A DNA stretch of 64,000 nt from Hymenopellis radicata. Its lineage: Eukaryota > Basidiomycota > Agaricomycetes > Agaricales > Physalacriaceae. Shown piece after piece: positions 1 to 10,983 of this stretch. A program made the translations under genes and the position numbers. The notes beneath the pieces are model-generated. The model was not told the DNA's origin. It saw only the letters and a list, made by a program, of their open reading frames with translations, and did not search any database. Numbering within the stretch: the stretch's first letter is position 1; each line of letters starts with the position of its first letter. The stretch is taken from assembly GCA_015501595.1 (NCBI GenBank), contig JADNRX010000041.1:1-64000 (forward strand). The letters run 5' to 3'.

Positions 1-58
1 GAGATGTACTTATCTCCTATGAGTAGCTAAAATTCATCATAACATGTACGACCTCTAA

Positions 59-250
59 TCAACGACCTGTCCATCCAAGTTTCTGACAACGAGCATCCTC
101 GTGACCAACGGCGCATTCAAGAATCAAGCTGTACCACACCAACAACATCAAACCCCACAGAATCCAGTCGCATTCGTCGGAGATGACCATGAATATGAAT
201 CGTGCAATGATATCTGCCTCGCAGAAATGCGCCATCAGCCGAGACTGCAT
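59..250 (-). pseudogene. Out-of-frame membrane-anchor tail of the coiled-coil gene
   Basis: This open segment encodes the C-terminal hydrophobic helix (DWILWGLMLLVWYSLILEC) that is in frame with the coiled coil in the right-arm copy. Here a 2 nt deletion upstream (near 310) separates it from the main reading frame. It is therefore the remnant of a tail anchor. Confidence 0.5.
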
Positions 251-257
251 CGACTGT

Positions 258-942
258 TTATGCAGAGCAAGACCACGATTGATCGCGGTCGTCTTCCAGA
301 ACTTGGTTTCGATGGCTGTCTGGCCCCGACTTCTTAGCCTCCCTTAGAGCCAACTCCGTTCCATTGATCCTCGCCCGACAATACCTGATAGTCCCCTCGA
401 GCTCAGTGGATCGTTTAGACTGAGCCCGAATCTTAAGTTCGACTACCACGTAGCATTGATAGCGAAGCCGTCCCATGTCGTAGTTTAACCGGTCCACACT
501 GCGGATAAACCAACGGTCATGTAGCTCGGTTAACACCATTGAGAACTGCACGCGCCGCTTCTGATCTCCATGCAGCAGTCGAATTGTCGATTGCGCATCT
601 TCCAAAGCAGCATCTTTTTCCCTAATCACCGACGTCAAGCCATCGATGATGCTGAGATACGTCTGAGATTGAGCGGCAGTCGCCCGCGATTGCTCGGAGA
701 GTGCTTGTCGGGACTTTTGGAGATCGTCGTGAATGATTTGTACAAGCGAGGATGAGGTGATTGTGCGTGGTCCCGCCGAGTCGCTGTGTGTCGTGTTCTA
801 CAAGAGTGGGAATGAGTCCTAGGTGAGATAATGAAAGAAGGGCACGACATACAATGCGTAGACGTGGTTCTGTCTCCTGAAACGCTAAGTGGCTGCTGTT
901 CTCTTCAGATGCTGTGATTGGAACAGTCGCATTGGGACCCAT
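258..942 (-). CDS. Coiled-coil protein, left copy, tail frameshifted
   Basis: Two exons fit: 942-853 and 797-258, with a 55 nt GT-AG intron at 798-852. The protein starts MGPNATVPITASEENSS, then continues into a charged, Gln/Arg/Glu-rich segment that looks like a coiled coil. Compared with the right copy (49297-50107) it has 25 extra residues in frame, after the KRRVQ stretch. It also has a 2 nt difference after the ALREAKKS segment that shifts the frame and stops the protein early. The hydrophobic C-terminal segment seen in the right copy survives out of frame at 59-250. I do not recognise a named family. The left copy is probably damaged. Confidence 0.55.
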
Positions 943-1270
943 CGTTGCGGCAGCGCGTCGAATGTAGAAGGTCGGGGCACCAGCAGGGACGAGCAGACGT
1001 CGAGAGAGAGGAATTGGCGCTATTGTTTTATGATGGTGAATATCGTAGGAGATGTCAACATTTAGGACGCCTTTAAGTATGAGCGAGGAACCGTGAGAAG
1101 TGATACCGTGACAAAGGACATTTGGAAACTGCGAGAGAAGCGCAAAGCCGGGAGGGCGTCTTCAAGATAAAGACGAATGCCATTAAACGGTGTATATAAA
1201 GGAGTGCCAGACAACGGGAGTGAAAGGCGTGTCCATAAAGGTGATAGCCAAAGCGTGAATAGGGGCATAA
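943..1270. other. Upstream region of the coiled-coil gene
   Basis: No gene is visible. A TATATAAA-like A/T run lies near 1194, conserved in weaker form in the right arm near 49020. This is probably 5' flanking sequence of the coiled-coil gene on one side and of the decayed locus on the other. Confidence 0.3.
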
Positions 1271-1299
1271 TCACGCCTCTGTTTGGTCTTGTTAGCTTT

Positions 1300-2160
1300 G
1301 CCTAGCTCTGCATGTTTCTCTCTTCAACCTACTCATTCCGCGTCAATTCAGGACGGCCGACAGTCCGGCGTTACATCGAGGTGTCGTGGCGCTCACAATC
1401 ACCACGACGTTGCGCTTTAAATAACGCCGAACCGCGTCTCCTTCAGAAACGGCAAGGCGCCTGAAAATCCTGCTGCGAAACATTGTCATCTCACCGACGT
1501 GTTATAAACCGCATGCCTGGACCCTACGCTCAAACATCTTCGCACGCTCACTGTTCTCCGTGACGCTCAGCCGAGAGGGCTTACCCCGCCCTTTCCGGCT
1601 CTCGAGGTAGGATTGACACCCGAAGACGGATGGCAGTCATTCCTGAATGTCACGGATGCTAGTGCGTTCTCCAATTGGGCGGTAATCAAAAGGGCGCATC
1701 ATTGGTACGTCGTTTAGAACCTAATGATCTACCCTCTATATCCCTATTCAGCTTGTATATCAAACATCTGGCCTGGATAATATGAAAGTAAAGCGTGCAA
1801 TCGTTGGACTTCAAGAAATGGTACGTGTGTCCCGGACTTCTGCCTCGGTGTCATTCGCTGATTCTACAAAGGCTCGGGATTGCTGGAACTGTTAGGTTCA
1901 TCTTGGTCTGGCCTCGTAGATAATGACTCCGGTCTCAGCTTGGAAGGACCTCCACTACGCGGCCGCAGCTGCCAGCAATGCCAACATCAAGCCTCCGAGA
2001 TATCAATAATGGCGCCGTGTTTCTTTACCCAAGATGATTCATCGTCAGGTGCTGTAGGGAACGAACAGATGGTCTGGGGTAGGATCAGCGGTCACTATAA
2101 CGTCGCGCCCGACTCGGTCAAGATTTTCAGCAGCTTTGACGTCTGGATGCGCTCGTGAAG
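1300..2160 (+). pseudogene. Unidentified decayed gene, left copy
   Basis: Short open stretches in different frames are conserved with the right arm (48088-48930, minus). One contains the phrase YQTSGLDNMKVKRA. In the right arm the frame through LPSDIPIQLVYQTSG is continuous, whereas here one base is missing in that segment (near 1738). A GTACGT donor follows near 1708 and another GTACGT near 1820. I cannot assign a family, and the conserved amino-acid frame with stops and frameshifts argues for a former gene. Confidence 0.3.
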
Positions 2161-3514
2161 TATTACTTGGACTACGACAATTATCCCAATCTAAATGTTC
2201 GTTGCCATTCTGTCTTTCCCCAATGTTTTCGCACTTCTAATTTCACCTACCTCCAAGAAGTCATATTCACCGGCCATTCCGCTGGATGCCAAATGGCTCA
2301 GAGATCCATGGCGCGCCATAGTTCCATGCATAACAATGACCGTCTGCGTTTCTGGATAGGTAATATACAGGCCAGAGTCGTATTCCTCGTGATGCTCATC
2401 GCCACGGTATAGCGACATTACTATGGCTTGCTGCAGACCGCCGGCATGCCAACGCCTCCTGCCCAAATTTCGACGACTACAAGCCATGTGAAGAAGCTGG
2501 GGGCGTGCTGTGTTGGTGGATAGTACCCCGCCGATACGCGTTGCCAGGCTCTGGTATGCTTCATCTCGTTACGAAGAGACTCTACCTAATTGAATATGTA
2601 GACGCAAGGTTCTACTCACCTTGAGCGCGGGGTTAACTTATTCTCATGCTTAAGGAAATGCGGAGCGAGATGCCGACGCAGACGGCTGTCGATTGGGTAG
2701 ACGGCGCAGGACATGTCGGTGCAGCGACAATGAGGAGCCTTCAAGGAATCGATACGGTCTGTTCTTGCGATGTTTTTCATCGGTGTCGACTCAAATTTGT
2801 TCCAGCTCTTCCGATACAACTCTAACGGAAACCGCGTCATAATAACACTATAGAGTGCCCTTACTTCGAGATGTTCTGGCTTGGGAAATGCTATTGCGAC
2901 GTTGCGCCGATTCTATTTCACCATGAACTTGGGAGACTTTAGACATCTTGTGAGGCATCATTAATGTTATTCAACAGACTGATTCATTCGTTACATCTTG
3001 ATTTTAGACGTATTTTGAATAAGGCATGCATCGGTTTCGCTTTTACTAGACGATGACGCGGAAATTATGTCTTGAAGAGACCCGGTATTTGTCGCCATCA
3101 TGTGTTCTTACTTGGTTCTTACGACAGCAGCCTTCTAAGGCGTCCTGTTGTTCGACTTAGCGCGTAGAGGTCCTCGTTACGAAGCATATTGCCCTTGATT
3201 TTATCCCCATGGCACCTGGCGTCAAATTGGCCTTCAGATCATCTGCTTCAGTCAGGTGCTACAAGTCCAGGTTGCGGCGGACTAGCCTCAGAGTACATGT
3301 GTACGCCGCCGCTCACTGTTCAGGAAGTACATCTGACCATGACTGCGTGCCTACATGTCCAGCTTCCTCTTAACCGTGTCCCAGCACTTCTCCTTCATAG
3401 CCATGAACCCCTCTCTACCAGCACGTTGGAAGACATGGATGTGTCTCACCTATTCAGTTGCACTATGCTACATCCGTACGTTGACCCCATCTCACCTTAC
3501 ATCGATATTAGGTG
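2161..3514. other. Region without a convincing gene
   Basis: Several short ORFs occur on both strands, none with family features or conserved frame between the arms. The right arm carries a related but indel-rich version (46690-48090). Sequence from about 3440, with the phrase GTGTCTCACCTATTC, is shared with the region upstream of NTF2-like gene B and so belongs to the promoter of gene A. Confidence 0.3.
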
Positions 3515-3554
3515 ACAAATTTGAAATCCTCAACGTTTAAAAGGCGAGCGCCCA
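3515..3554 (+). promoter_or_regulatory. Conserved core promoter of NTF2-like gene A
   Basis: A block reading ACAAATTTGAAATCCTC followed by a TATA-like TTTAAAAGGCG lies about 40-75 bp before the ATG. The same block, slightly varied, stands at the same distance before all four NTF2-like genes of the window (3515, 14206, 30281 and 46651). It is therefore a candidate core promoter. Confidence 0.45.
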
Positions 3555-3591
3555 ACCACCATCAAGTTACAAGTTACCACTCTTCGACTCC

Positions 3592-4115
3592 ATGACGACC
3601 ACAGCCATACTCCACTCCTACTTGTTCGCGGCATCCGCCCATGACTGGGACACAGCGCTGGGGTTGTTCACAGACGACTTTCAGTTGACTCTCTTACCGG
3701 CGTCGGCGGGGCATCCTGCTCAGACGAAGTCCCAGTTTGTGAAGACTCTGGAAGGGAGTGTTAAAAAGTGGTTCGCGCCCGGAGCGTTGCAGGTGTGTAA
3801 GGTAGTATCTGCGTCATCACGGTTATGCTGATTCGGCGAGTTTTTTTAGCACACAGTTAATGAAGTCTATGAGACCAAATCCGAGGGTACTATTATCGCT
3901 CACGTAGGTCTAGTCGCTGTATACGCGCAGACGATGCTGATGAATTTGTCCAGGTGAATTCGGACGGCACGTCGAAGCTGGGGACGCCGTGGCATAACGA
4001 ATATATGTTGATTGTTGAGGTTCAAGGGAACAAGATTAGGAGGATTACTGAGTTCATGGATAGTGGGTTCATGAAAGGCTTTGTCGACGCGGAGGCGAAA
4101 GCAACCAAGGCCTAA
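3592..4115 (+). CDS. SnoaL/NTF2-like domain protein A, left copy
   Basis: A small single-domain protein of about 145 residues with the alpha+beta cone pattern of the NTF2/SnoaL superfamily. It has an N-terminal helix (AILHSYLFAASAHDWDTAL), then FTDDF, and C-terminal strands around WHNEYMLIVEV and IRRITEFMDSG. Intron 1 is 3793-3849. To join exon 3 in frame a very short 35 nt intron (3919-3953, GTATAC..CAG) must be removed; the paralogue B reads straight through the equivalent segment. Members of this fold act as small-molecule isomerases, cyclases or ligand binders, and no substrate can be deduced here. The 35 nt intron is unusually short and could instead mark a frameshift shared by both arms. 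Confidence 0.75.
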
Positions 4116-4452
4116 AGAGTTCGACCTCTACGAAACGAAGTACTACACATAATCTAGCGACCGTGTTGCAGTACAAAATCATGCGTTGTCAACATTAAAG
4201 CTGTCTCTATACTAAGTACTCTGTCCCCTCTTCCATGGGCGCGCTGCCACCATTCCTGAACGAAGCTCTGAACAAGAATGCCCTCCTCTGGCTATAAAGT
4301 CAGCTCCATGGAAGGGAACGACCCGAAGAACAACGGACGACCACCGTCGTAACAAATGCAACCATTACAGATACCTTCGACACACGACCATGCAACTTAT
4401 TTCTGCATTGACGGACGTGCACTGTGCCATCGGTGTATTATCGTCTGAGCTA

Positions 4453-4790
4453 TATGGCGAACGCGCCCGCGGCGATGTTCAGCACGAGGTTGACGTAGGA
4501 GAGGGTTCGGAACATCTTGACGGCGAGGGTGATGTTACGGCGGATGGCGCCAACCAAACTACAACTTCATTAGTCTAGGGATATTTGCTAAATGGAAGGC
4601 GGGACCCACCAGAATACAGCGATGATGGCGAGGATAGTGTATATGCCTTACAGCCGATTTATACTCGGACTGGATGTCGTCTTGTCCAACGAGACGACCC
4701 AGAGAATCCATCGCAGTATGGCCCCTCCTCCTCCGGTTATAATAGCGAAGACGGTTGAACTCTATCAAGAGTCAGTCTCGTGAAACTAGA
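4453..4790 (-). pseudogene. 5'-truncated membrane protein gene
   Basis: Read on the minus strand, a hydrophobic segment (TVFAIITGGGGAILRWILW) can be spliced across a GTAAGG..GTAG intron of about 100 nt. It then joins in frame to RRNITLAVKMFRTLSYVNLV, another helix, and a stop. Upstream of about 4800 the sequence becomes the NTF2-downstream module, so the 5' part of the gene is missing. The family is not recognised. There is no right-arm counterpart. Confidence 0.4.
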
Positions 4791-4900
4791 ATGAGGCAAA
4801 GGCCTACGATTACTCCAATGCGAAGGGGAAGGCAGAAGCAGAATTGGCGGAATTGCATTTTCGAACGGGAGAGCACAGTAGAGGAGAAAGGAGTAAAAAA

Positions 4901-5355
4901 GAACAAGGAGGCAAGACGTGGAAAGAGCAAGATGAGAATGGGAAGGTTGACAGTGAATGAGCTGCATCGTCGAACAAGTCGTCCGTTATGCCATGCAGCG
5001 GAGCTCCATGTTCATACAGGAACACACCCGAAATGTCCGAAGTCGCCTCTGTGATGATACGGGATGCGCGGAAGCCGGGGTTGGCAGTCTCTCCTCACGT
5101 TGACGCGCGAATGTAGCCATGTCCCGCGGCCCGATAGCAGCTCTCAGTCGCCTGACTCGGACGTTGGAGAAGGGGAGCGATGAGCTCTCTAAGCTAAAGG
5201 CTAGGGAGCAGCATTAAGAGTCAAACATTCAAAGGAAGGAACGTCCACGTGATGTCTTTGTTTGGTCAAAGCGGCGGAGCCGGCAATCGCGGGTTTTGTT
5301 TCTGACTACGATCGACGAACTTGTGTGTTGCTTGTGTGTCCACTTGAGCCTTGGC
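4901..5355 (+). repeat. Extra copy of the NTF2-B downstream module
   Basis: This stretch closely matches the sequence downstream of NTF2-like gene B in both arms (12823-13600 minus; 30930-31324 plus, continuing at 38791). Shared phrases include GCCATGCAGCGGA, TGTCCGAAGTCGCCTCTGTG and GAACGTCCACGTGATGTCTT. Its presence beside gene A suggests that A and B arose by duplication of a gene-plus-flank unit. Confidence 0.6.
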
Positions 5356-5829
5356 AGCTATTCATTTGCTGACACTGGTGCATCTATGCCATTATTCTCT
5401 CTTCCACTGGTTTCCGAGTCGCACGTTCGTCACAGCGCGCACGAAGCTTGGTATCGCATTGCGCCCCCGTCTACCGATGACCAAGTGGTCTGGTTGATTC
5501 TAGATGGAGGCTTGCCAGTAATGAGCATATATATATATTTTTAGATGAGCAGCCTTGACCGGGTCTCTGAATGTCCTCTCTTGGTTATCGATTTTCGCAC
5601 TCTTCTTCAACTGACGCTCTGATATCCCAGCGGTTATCTTGGCGCATTGATAGTTTGCGAGGTATGCTTGTTTTTATCTCTGGACTCGAACTATGCACGC
5701 CAATTCTGTCTTGCTGTTGCTCTACAGGTCTTTGGATGAATATCGAGGCTTTTTTCATGAGAGCTTGATTACAGAGGTCCCAATGTTATGCTCATCGAAT
5801 CCGACCTCGATCGCGCTAATGACGTCGTC

Positions 5830-5925
5830 GGGGACATAGCTCAGTTGGGAGAGCAACAGACTGAAGTATAGTTGGGGATACGTGTAATCTTCTGGAGGTC
5901 CCCAGTTCAATCCTGGGTGTCCCCA
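5830..5925 (+). tRNA. tRNA-Phe (GAA) with intron, left copy
   Basis: The acceptor stem GGGGACA pairs with TGTCCCC, the D-arm is GCTCAGTTGGGAGAGC, and the T-arm is CCCAGTTCAATCCTGGG. The anticodon loop reads CTGAAG with GAA at 5863-5865, and TCTGG closes the anticodon stem. A 23 nt intron (about 5867-5889) follows position 37, the usual place for eukaryotic nuclear tRNA introns. The D-loop and variable region match eukaryotic tRNA-Phe. The discriminator base is A. Confidence 0.9.
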
Positions 5926-6146
5926 TACCAAATTGTATAAGACGATTTTTGCTCTTAACCAACAATCGTCGACTTGTGAATTTTTGATCCGGTCTGACCG
6001 CTCAATTTGCTTTTCCTTACCACAACCATGACCGCAAATCGGACCGCCTATCGATGCCTCATGGCGCGCACGGATTGAGGGATATGTAGAAGGGGCAGAT
6101 CGTGGTGCATGAGACGCGTTAGCAGTGATTGTACGTCCATTTCACA
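5926..6146. other. tRNA 3' flank, no gene
   Basis: Short intergenic sequence downstream of the tRNA. A T-rich tract follows within 30 bases (GACGATTTTTGC), consistent with RNA polymerase III termination. Nothing else is visible. Confidence 0.3.
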
Positions 6147-7114
6147 CTGATGTCTTGCTCAAGCTCAAGTTCGGCTCCAGGCGTGTCCGTTGTCCAACCT
6201 CGTCTTTCTTCCAAAGCAACACCGTCATCCCGCCAGCCATCTGTCCGCCGTCTAGCAGCAAGCCCATGCCCTGCCCGTTTACTTGGATAACCCGTCCTCG
6301 TCACACGCCTACAGTGTGGTCTCGTTTTCCTGCGGCGGGCTGGCACCAGCACCGCCAGCGGGCGTGTCTTTTCCCCGCGATCCTGGCTTGCTCAAACGAT
6401 TCCCATTCGCGAGAACCGGCTGCAAGAAGGCGTTCACCGCGCTCGTCATAGCCTAAACTGCATTTCCTATCACAAATTTTCCCCGTGCATTCGTTTTCAG
6501 GTTAGTGCAGCTCGGCCTCCCAACAGAAATCGTTTTGATAACGTTCATAGATGAAAAGCAGCCTCGCTAGAAACTAGGAGTCCTCCCATTTCGCCCTTAC
6601 TGCCCATACATGGACCAGTGTGCGTTCACGCGCTGACTAGACTGCCGTGTACGCCTTTCAATATCCCGCGACATGCATCCACTAGGCGCATTGCCCCCAG
6701 TGCTCCGTCTTCTCCCACAACCAGCTCTGCGTATGAAATTTGGGGGGACATCTTGCCACAGATTAGCGCCCTCGCCATGCTAACAGTACTGGCTTATCAC
6801 GCAGAGGCGAGGTGCTGTGCTGGCTAGTCTATCCCTCCAAACTCGTTGTGGGTGGATGCATCCCAAATGGCAAAACTTGCCCTTCGTGTTTATCCCACCA
6901 GGGACATCCGGATAAGCCTTCGCGCACGATATACCACACCGATCCCCCAGTAGCTTTCGACTTTCCTTTGTCTTCTGCCGTCAGAGCTCCCAATAGATTC
7001 GGTTTGTGTTTCGGGTTGACAGATTCCTTGAAAGTTCTCGACGATATAAGGCACACCGCCCAGGACAGACGTACTAACACCATTCCCGCCATCATACAAT
7101 TTTGCAGGTCTCAT
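6147..7114 (-). pseudogene. Unidentified multi-exon gene remnant, left copy
   Basis: Several minus-strand open pieces look protein-like and are partly conserved in the right arm. One has STSVLGGVPYIVEN near 7060. Another has GGSVWYIVREGLSGCPWWDK near 6900. A third runs from MARALICGK through GAMRLVDACRGILKGVHG near 6750. A fourth begins MTSAVNAFLQPVLANGNRLS near 6440, and the last contains GMGLLLDGGQMAGGMTVLLW and ends at a TGA near 6147. They may be exons of one gene, but I could not join them without stops. I do not recognise the family. The right copy is further decayed by a 53 bp tandem duplication. Confidence 0.3.
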
Positions 7115-7409
7115 TGAACGGGCGACCGGCGGCTTGCTTCAACATTCGCTAATTTGACACACTGTTGAAGCTGGCAGGTTGGCAGCAACATTTGCCATAG
7201 TTGCAACGCTACGATTAGGAAAACGACTCTTTTCAGCAAAAGCGTGGCCCATGTCCTCCATTTGCGGGGTCGTGCGGTGGGACTTTTGCATGACGAAGGT
7301 GGTCAGCCGATCCCAAGGGCCCACGAATAGCACTAGTCTCCCATGCTATCTTCGGGTGAAGAGCATATATATTGTTGAGTGAGGTGTCTCACATCGAGCT
7401 CGCACGAAC
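7115..7409. other. Divergent intergenic region before the oxygenase
   Basis: No gene is seen. A GCATATATATTG stretch near 7364 is the best TATA candidate for the oxygenase, about 45 bp before its ATG, and it is conserved in the right arm (near 44215). Confidence 0.3.
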
Positions 7410-8816
7410 ATGCCAGGACTGACTTCATTTCCACCGTTCCCAGATGACGTGCCGACTCATCCTCTGCTTGTCGTGGATTACCAGCTTGTGAGGTTGGGCG
7501 ATGAGCATGAGATAGAGAAGCTGTGGAAGGCGGCCACTGAGCTTGGGTTTTGGTAGTAAGTGATATCGAGTTCTACTCAGTGGTGCGTATTGCTCATGTC
7601 CCAGGATCAGTCTCAAGAACCACGGAGTGGACGACGAAGTTAGCGAGATGTTTGAGATGGGTCGGGAGACTATAGCCCTTCCGCTCGAAGAGAAGCTGAA
7701 ATTCGAGCAAGGAGACGATGGTACCTCTTTTGGGTAAGCGGGAAAGGATCCTTCGATCGATACGCACCATATTCCCAGCGCTGTGACTTCTGGCTGCATC
7801 TAACACATCGCTCGCAGATACAAGGCCGCAGGCAGCAATACTATCGATCAGGCCGGCACGAGGGACATTACCGAGTTCCTGAACATATCCAAGGACGACG
7901 CGCTCGCGTGGCCGATTCCCGTTCACCGGACGTATCCATCTACTGTGAACGAGCGAATGGAGTCGACGGTCGAACCCTTCATACAGAAGTCGCTCGCCAT
8001 CAACCATCTCCTTATCGATGTCTTGAACGACAAGCTGGGCCTACCGAAGGGGACGCTCGCGAGTCTGCACAAGCCTGGAGAGCATAGTGGGTGTGCGTCT
8101 CGATGCATTCGAGCCCCGCCGCATACGGAACTAGAGAGAAAAACGTTCCTGCCTGCGCATACAGACTTTGGATCGCTTGTGAGCGCTGAGACTGAGCGTT
8201 TGAAGGCTGTATGAGCTGATTACTCTCGTCAGTCATTTCTCCACAATAGGCTTGGAGGTCTCCAAGTGCTGCCTCCGGGAGCAGAGCGGTGGTACTATAT
8301 TAAGGTACTTGAGGTTGTTGCGCATCGCCCACATGCGCGCTGATCGTACTAGCCTCTCTCGGGTCACGCCATTTGCAACATTGGAGATGCTCTCAATATC
8401 TTCAGTGGCGGTATTCTGCGCTCCAACATCCACCGCGTCGTGTACGTATCAATACAACTCGCACAAGCAATGTCTCATAGGATAGGCCACCTCCCGGAGA
8501 GCAAGCTGGACACGAGCGTTGGTCTCTTGTCTTTTTCACTCGCCCAAACGACGTGGTGGAACTCCGTGCGCTCACCGACAAGAGCCAGATGATCGCTGAC
8601 GCGGTTACCCGCGCTCCTGTTGGGAAATACGAACCGGGCGTAACCGCGAAGGATTGGCTCATACGGCGCGTCAAGACCCGGAGAGCTCGCCATTGGACGG
8701 TGCGTGCTCATGCTGGCGAAATGGCTGTGGGTTGATGAAATACCTTTCCTTCGCAGGGACCGGAGAACTGGAATACCCGGGAGGGAACCGAAGATACGCC
8801 TCTCCCTCAGCAGTAG
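7410..8816 (+). CDS. 2-oxoglutarate/Fe(II)-dependent oxygenase, left copy
   Basis: Seven exons give a 355-residue protein: 7410-7552, 7605-7733, 7818-8178, 8233-8304, 8353-8441, 8486-8699 and 8757-8816. It belongs to the isopenicillin-N-synthase-like superfamily. The N-terminal part contains the WISLKNHGV strand. The Fe-binding HxD motif is AHTDFGSL (around residue 205). LGGLQVLPPGAERWYYIK follows, then the distal iron His in SNIHRVVPPPG and the 2OG-binding Arg region in ERWSLVFFTRP. All key residues appear present. Such enzymes oxidise small molecules using O2 and 2-oxoglutarate; the substrate is unknown. It converges with the reductase gene D. The right-arm copy is almost identical. Confidence 0.88.
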
Positions 8817-9232
8817 ACATGCTGTTGACAAGGTCACGCTGCTTCTCCACTGCCGTGCACATCTCATGACATTCGTCAACAGCCCAAGAACTATTCAGAA
8901 GTAATACGCATCAAGGCAACGGGCCATCAAAAATCCTAAGAGTTGGGCGTGGGACGCTGCGTTGAGAAATTTAAAAGTACGGCTAGGTCCAATGTTTATT
9001 CCATCTATACAATCTCTAGTGCACTTGTGAGCGGCGTATCATTATGTGATATTTCATTTTCCAGCATGCGATGATAATGGTGCTAGGTACGATGGCGAGA
9101 AGAATTTCGCTGACGGTTTCTGTTCGAACTTGCAGCGTATCTCTTCTTTGATACAATGATAAGATGTGTAACTACCACTAAATCGCGGTTTTTAGCACAG
9201 CATAGGCGAGGGGGTCGTTTGTGAAAAGCTGC
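8817..9232. other. Convergent 3' region between oxygenase and reductase D
   Basis: No gene is visible between the two convergent genes. The sequence should hold both 3' ends. It is conserved in the right arm (42447-42756) with indels. Confidence 0.35.
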
Positions 9233-10730
9233 CTATCTACTTGAAATCTTTCGCAGAATTTGATTCTGCATAACAAGAAGTAGCCCGTACGCCATCTCAA
9301 CCCTCGGTATGTCGACTTTGCGCTCCGTGGCCAAGCGAACAACCGACCCCCATATAACCTCAATCTCCATCGGGGAATCCTTCTCGCAATCAAGCAGTGT
9401 AGAAGGCTTGTGGAAGCTCCAAGGCTAGGCAACGTAGTTATGGTGTGCAGGCAAGGAAAGGGAACGTTCCGCGTACCGTTGAATGACTTTCCCTCGTGAA
9501 TTTGATGGCCTCATCCTGCACACTTGCGGGGATACCATCTTCCGAGTCTGGGAATCCCAGGGAGCGCGCTAAATAAATCGATAAGGGTACTTCATGAAAT
9601 CATGCAGGTCAAACTACTTACCCAGGTCTAATAGTTCCTTGAAGATGGAATGCATCAGGGCGACGGTATGACTCTCGAGCAGAGGCTGCGTCGCCGGGAA
9701 AGCGTATGGTTCGTACACTTCCTCGCCGGTCGGTGGTGCTCGAAAGATTGCAGTCAGCGGGAACCTTCGCCATATGCATAGTAAGCTACTATTGCCTAAA
9801 AAAATTCAAAGGCCGAGAAGACCTGCCTTGTTAAAAGACAGATGGACGCAAATACGATGTTATACATGTTCTTGTGGAACTTGCGCCTTTGAATCTCCGG
9901 AACAACTTCAACGACGCCTCCTCCCCGTACGATAATATCTGCCAGGCCATTCAACACACAAAGCTCGCTTTCAGAATTGGCACTAGTCGTGAAGTCGTCC
10001 GGGCGATAAACGCCACAGACGAACTTTTCCTAGAAGACGACTGTCAGTCAATATGGCTTCTAATTATGTTTTCGACGAGCTTGCCGTTTGGTCATGCTCC
10101 ACGACATTCGGAGAGCTTTGGTTCGTCAATATGAACACAGCAACACTGATAATCCTTGGGATGTGTCCTATGCTCTTGATCGCATCGTACAACTCGCGTT
10201 CAATCTGCAATCCATTCTGCAAGAGGACATACGTCGGCTGTGCGAATGCTTCCGCGTATGAAGGCAGAAGGAACGGCTCCAGCAGCTTCGAAGTCGTGAT
10301 GACCTCTGGTACGCATTTTGTCACGACAAGAACGTAGTCATACGTCGTATCCGCAGCCTCAGACACAGATGAACACACTGCGAGGATGCGAGAGAAGAAT
10401 CAGCGTCAATGAAGACACGGACACCGCTAACTCACGTCTATCAGGCTGGAAACCGACGTGATCGCCGAACTTGCGACTCTTGATGTTTAGGCCATGTTCT
10501 GCCGGGTATTTAAAGAGTGACAAGGAAACAGGGCATGAAAGTACCCTTTACCACAGCATAGTTACTTCGAGCGACCACCGTAACGTGGGCTAATCCAGAC
10601 GATTTGATAATTAGCGCGTCTAGTTGCGAAACCGGGTCAGGTCACAGGGGAGCACTAATCTGGCAGAGAACTCACACATAGTACCAACTGCGCCGAGCCC
10701 GATGATGAGAATCTTCTTCTTTTCTGACAT
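9233..10730 (-). CDS. Ketopantoate reductase-like oxidoreductase D, left copy
   Basis: An eight-exon gene collinear with the right copy, where I resolved 371 residues. The N-terminus KKKILIIGLGAVGT carries the GxGxxG Rossmann motif. It is followed by VTVVARSNYAVVK (nucleotide-binding strand), DYVLVVTKC, VLLQNGLQIE and, in the C-terminal ApbA/PanE helical domain, RRKFHKNMYN, which holds the Lys/Asn typical of the family. These enzymes use NADPH to reduce ketopantoate or related 2-oxo acids; here a specialised substrate is possible because two paralogues lie in tandem. Intron 4 starts with GC in both arms. Intron 5 starts AAG|GCAGGT here but AAG|GTAGGT in the right arm, so the left donor has changed from GT to GC. 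Confidence 0.82.
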
Positions 10731-10983
10731 GGCTGGCTAGGTTGACAATGTTTTAAGGCGAACGATGAGATGGTGGTTGTTTATCAAAAGTCGGTGCGAT
10801 TAGTCATTGGACAAATTCCGCCCAGGCTTATCTACCCTCAGGTTCACCGCTCTACAACTGCCGCATTGACTGTGTATACGTGAAGCTCGCACAACACCCG
10901 AAGGGCGACTGACTGACCGACGTTGCATTCTACCATCTCTAAAATATATCAGTTGATTGGTCATTCCTGCCACTGATCCTGGT

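Larger units (their letters stand above)
4212..5643. other. Left-arm-specific 1.4 kb segment
   Basis: The arms are alignable up to about 4211 and again from about 5644 (GCATTGATAG), but the right arm has nothing corresponding between. The segment contains the truncated end of a membrane protein gene (4453-4790) and an extra copy of the module that normally lies downstream of NTF2-like gene B (4901-5355). It is either a left-arm insertion or a right-arm deletion. Confidence 0.6.

Noticed and set aside
1062..1274. 70-codon minus-strand ORF with hydrophobic start
   Set aside because: Its frame is not conserved in the right arm; it lies in the promoter region of the coiled-coil gene.
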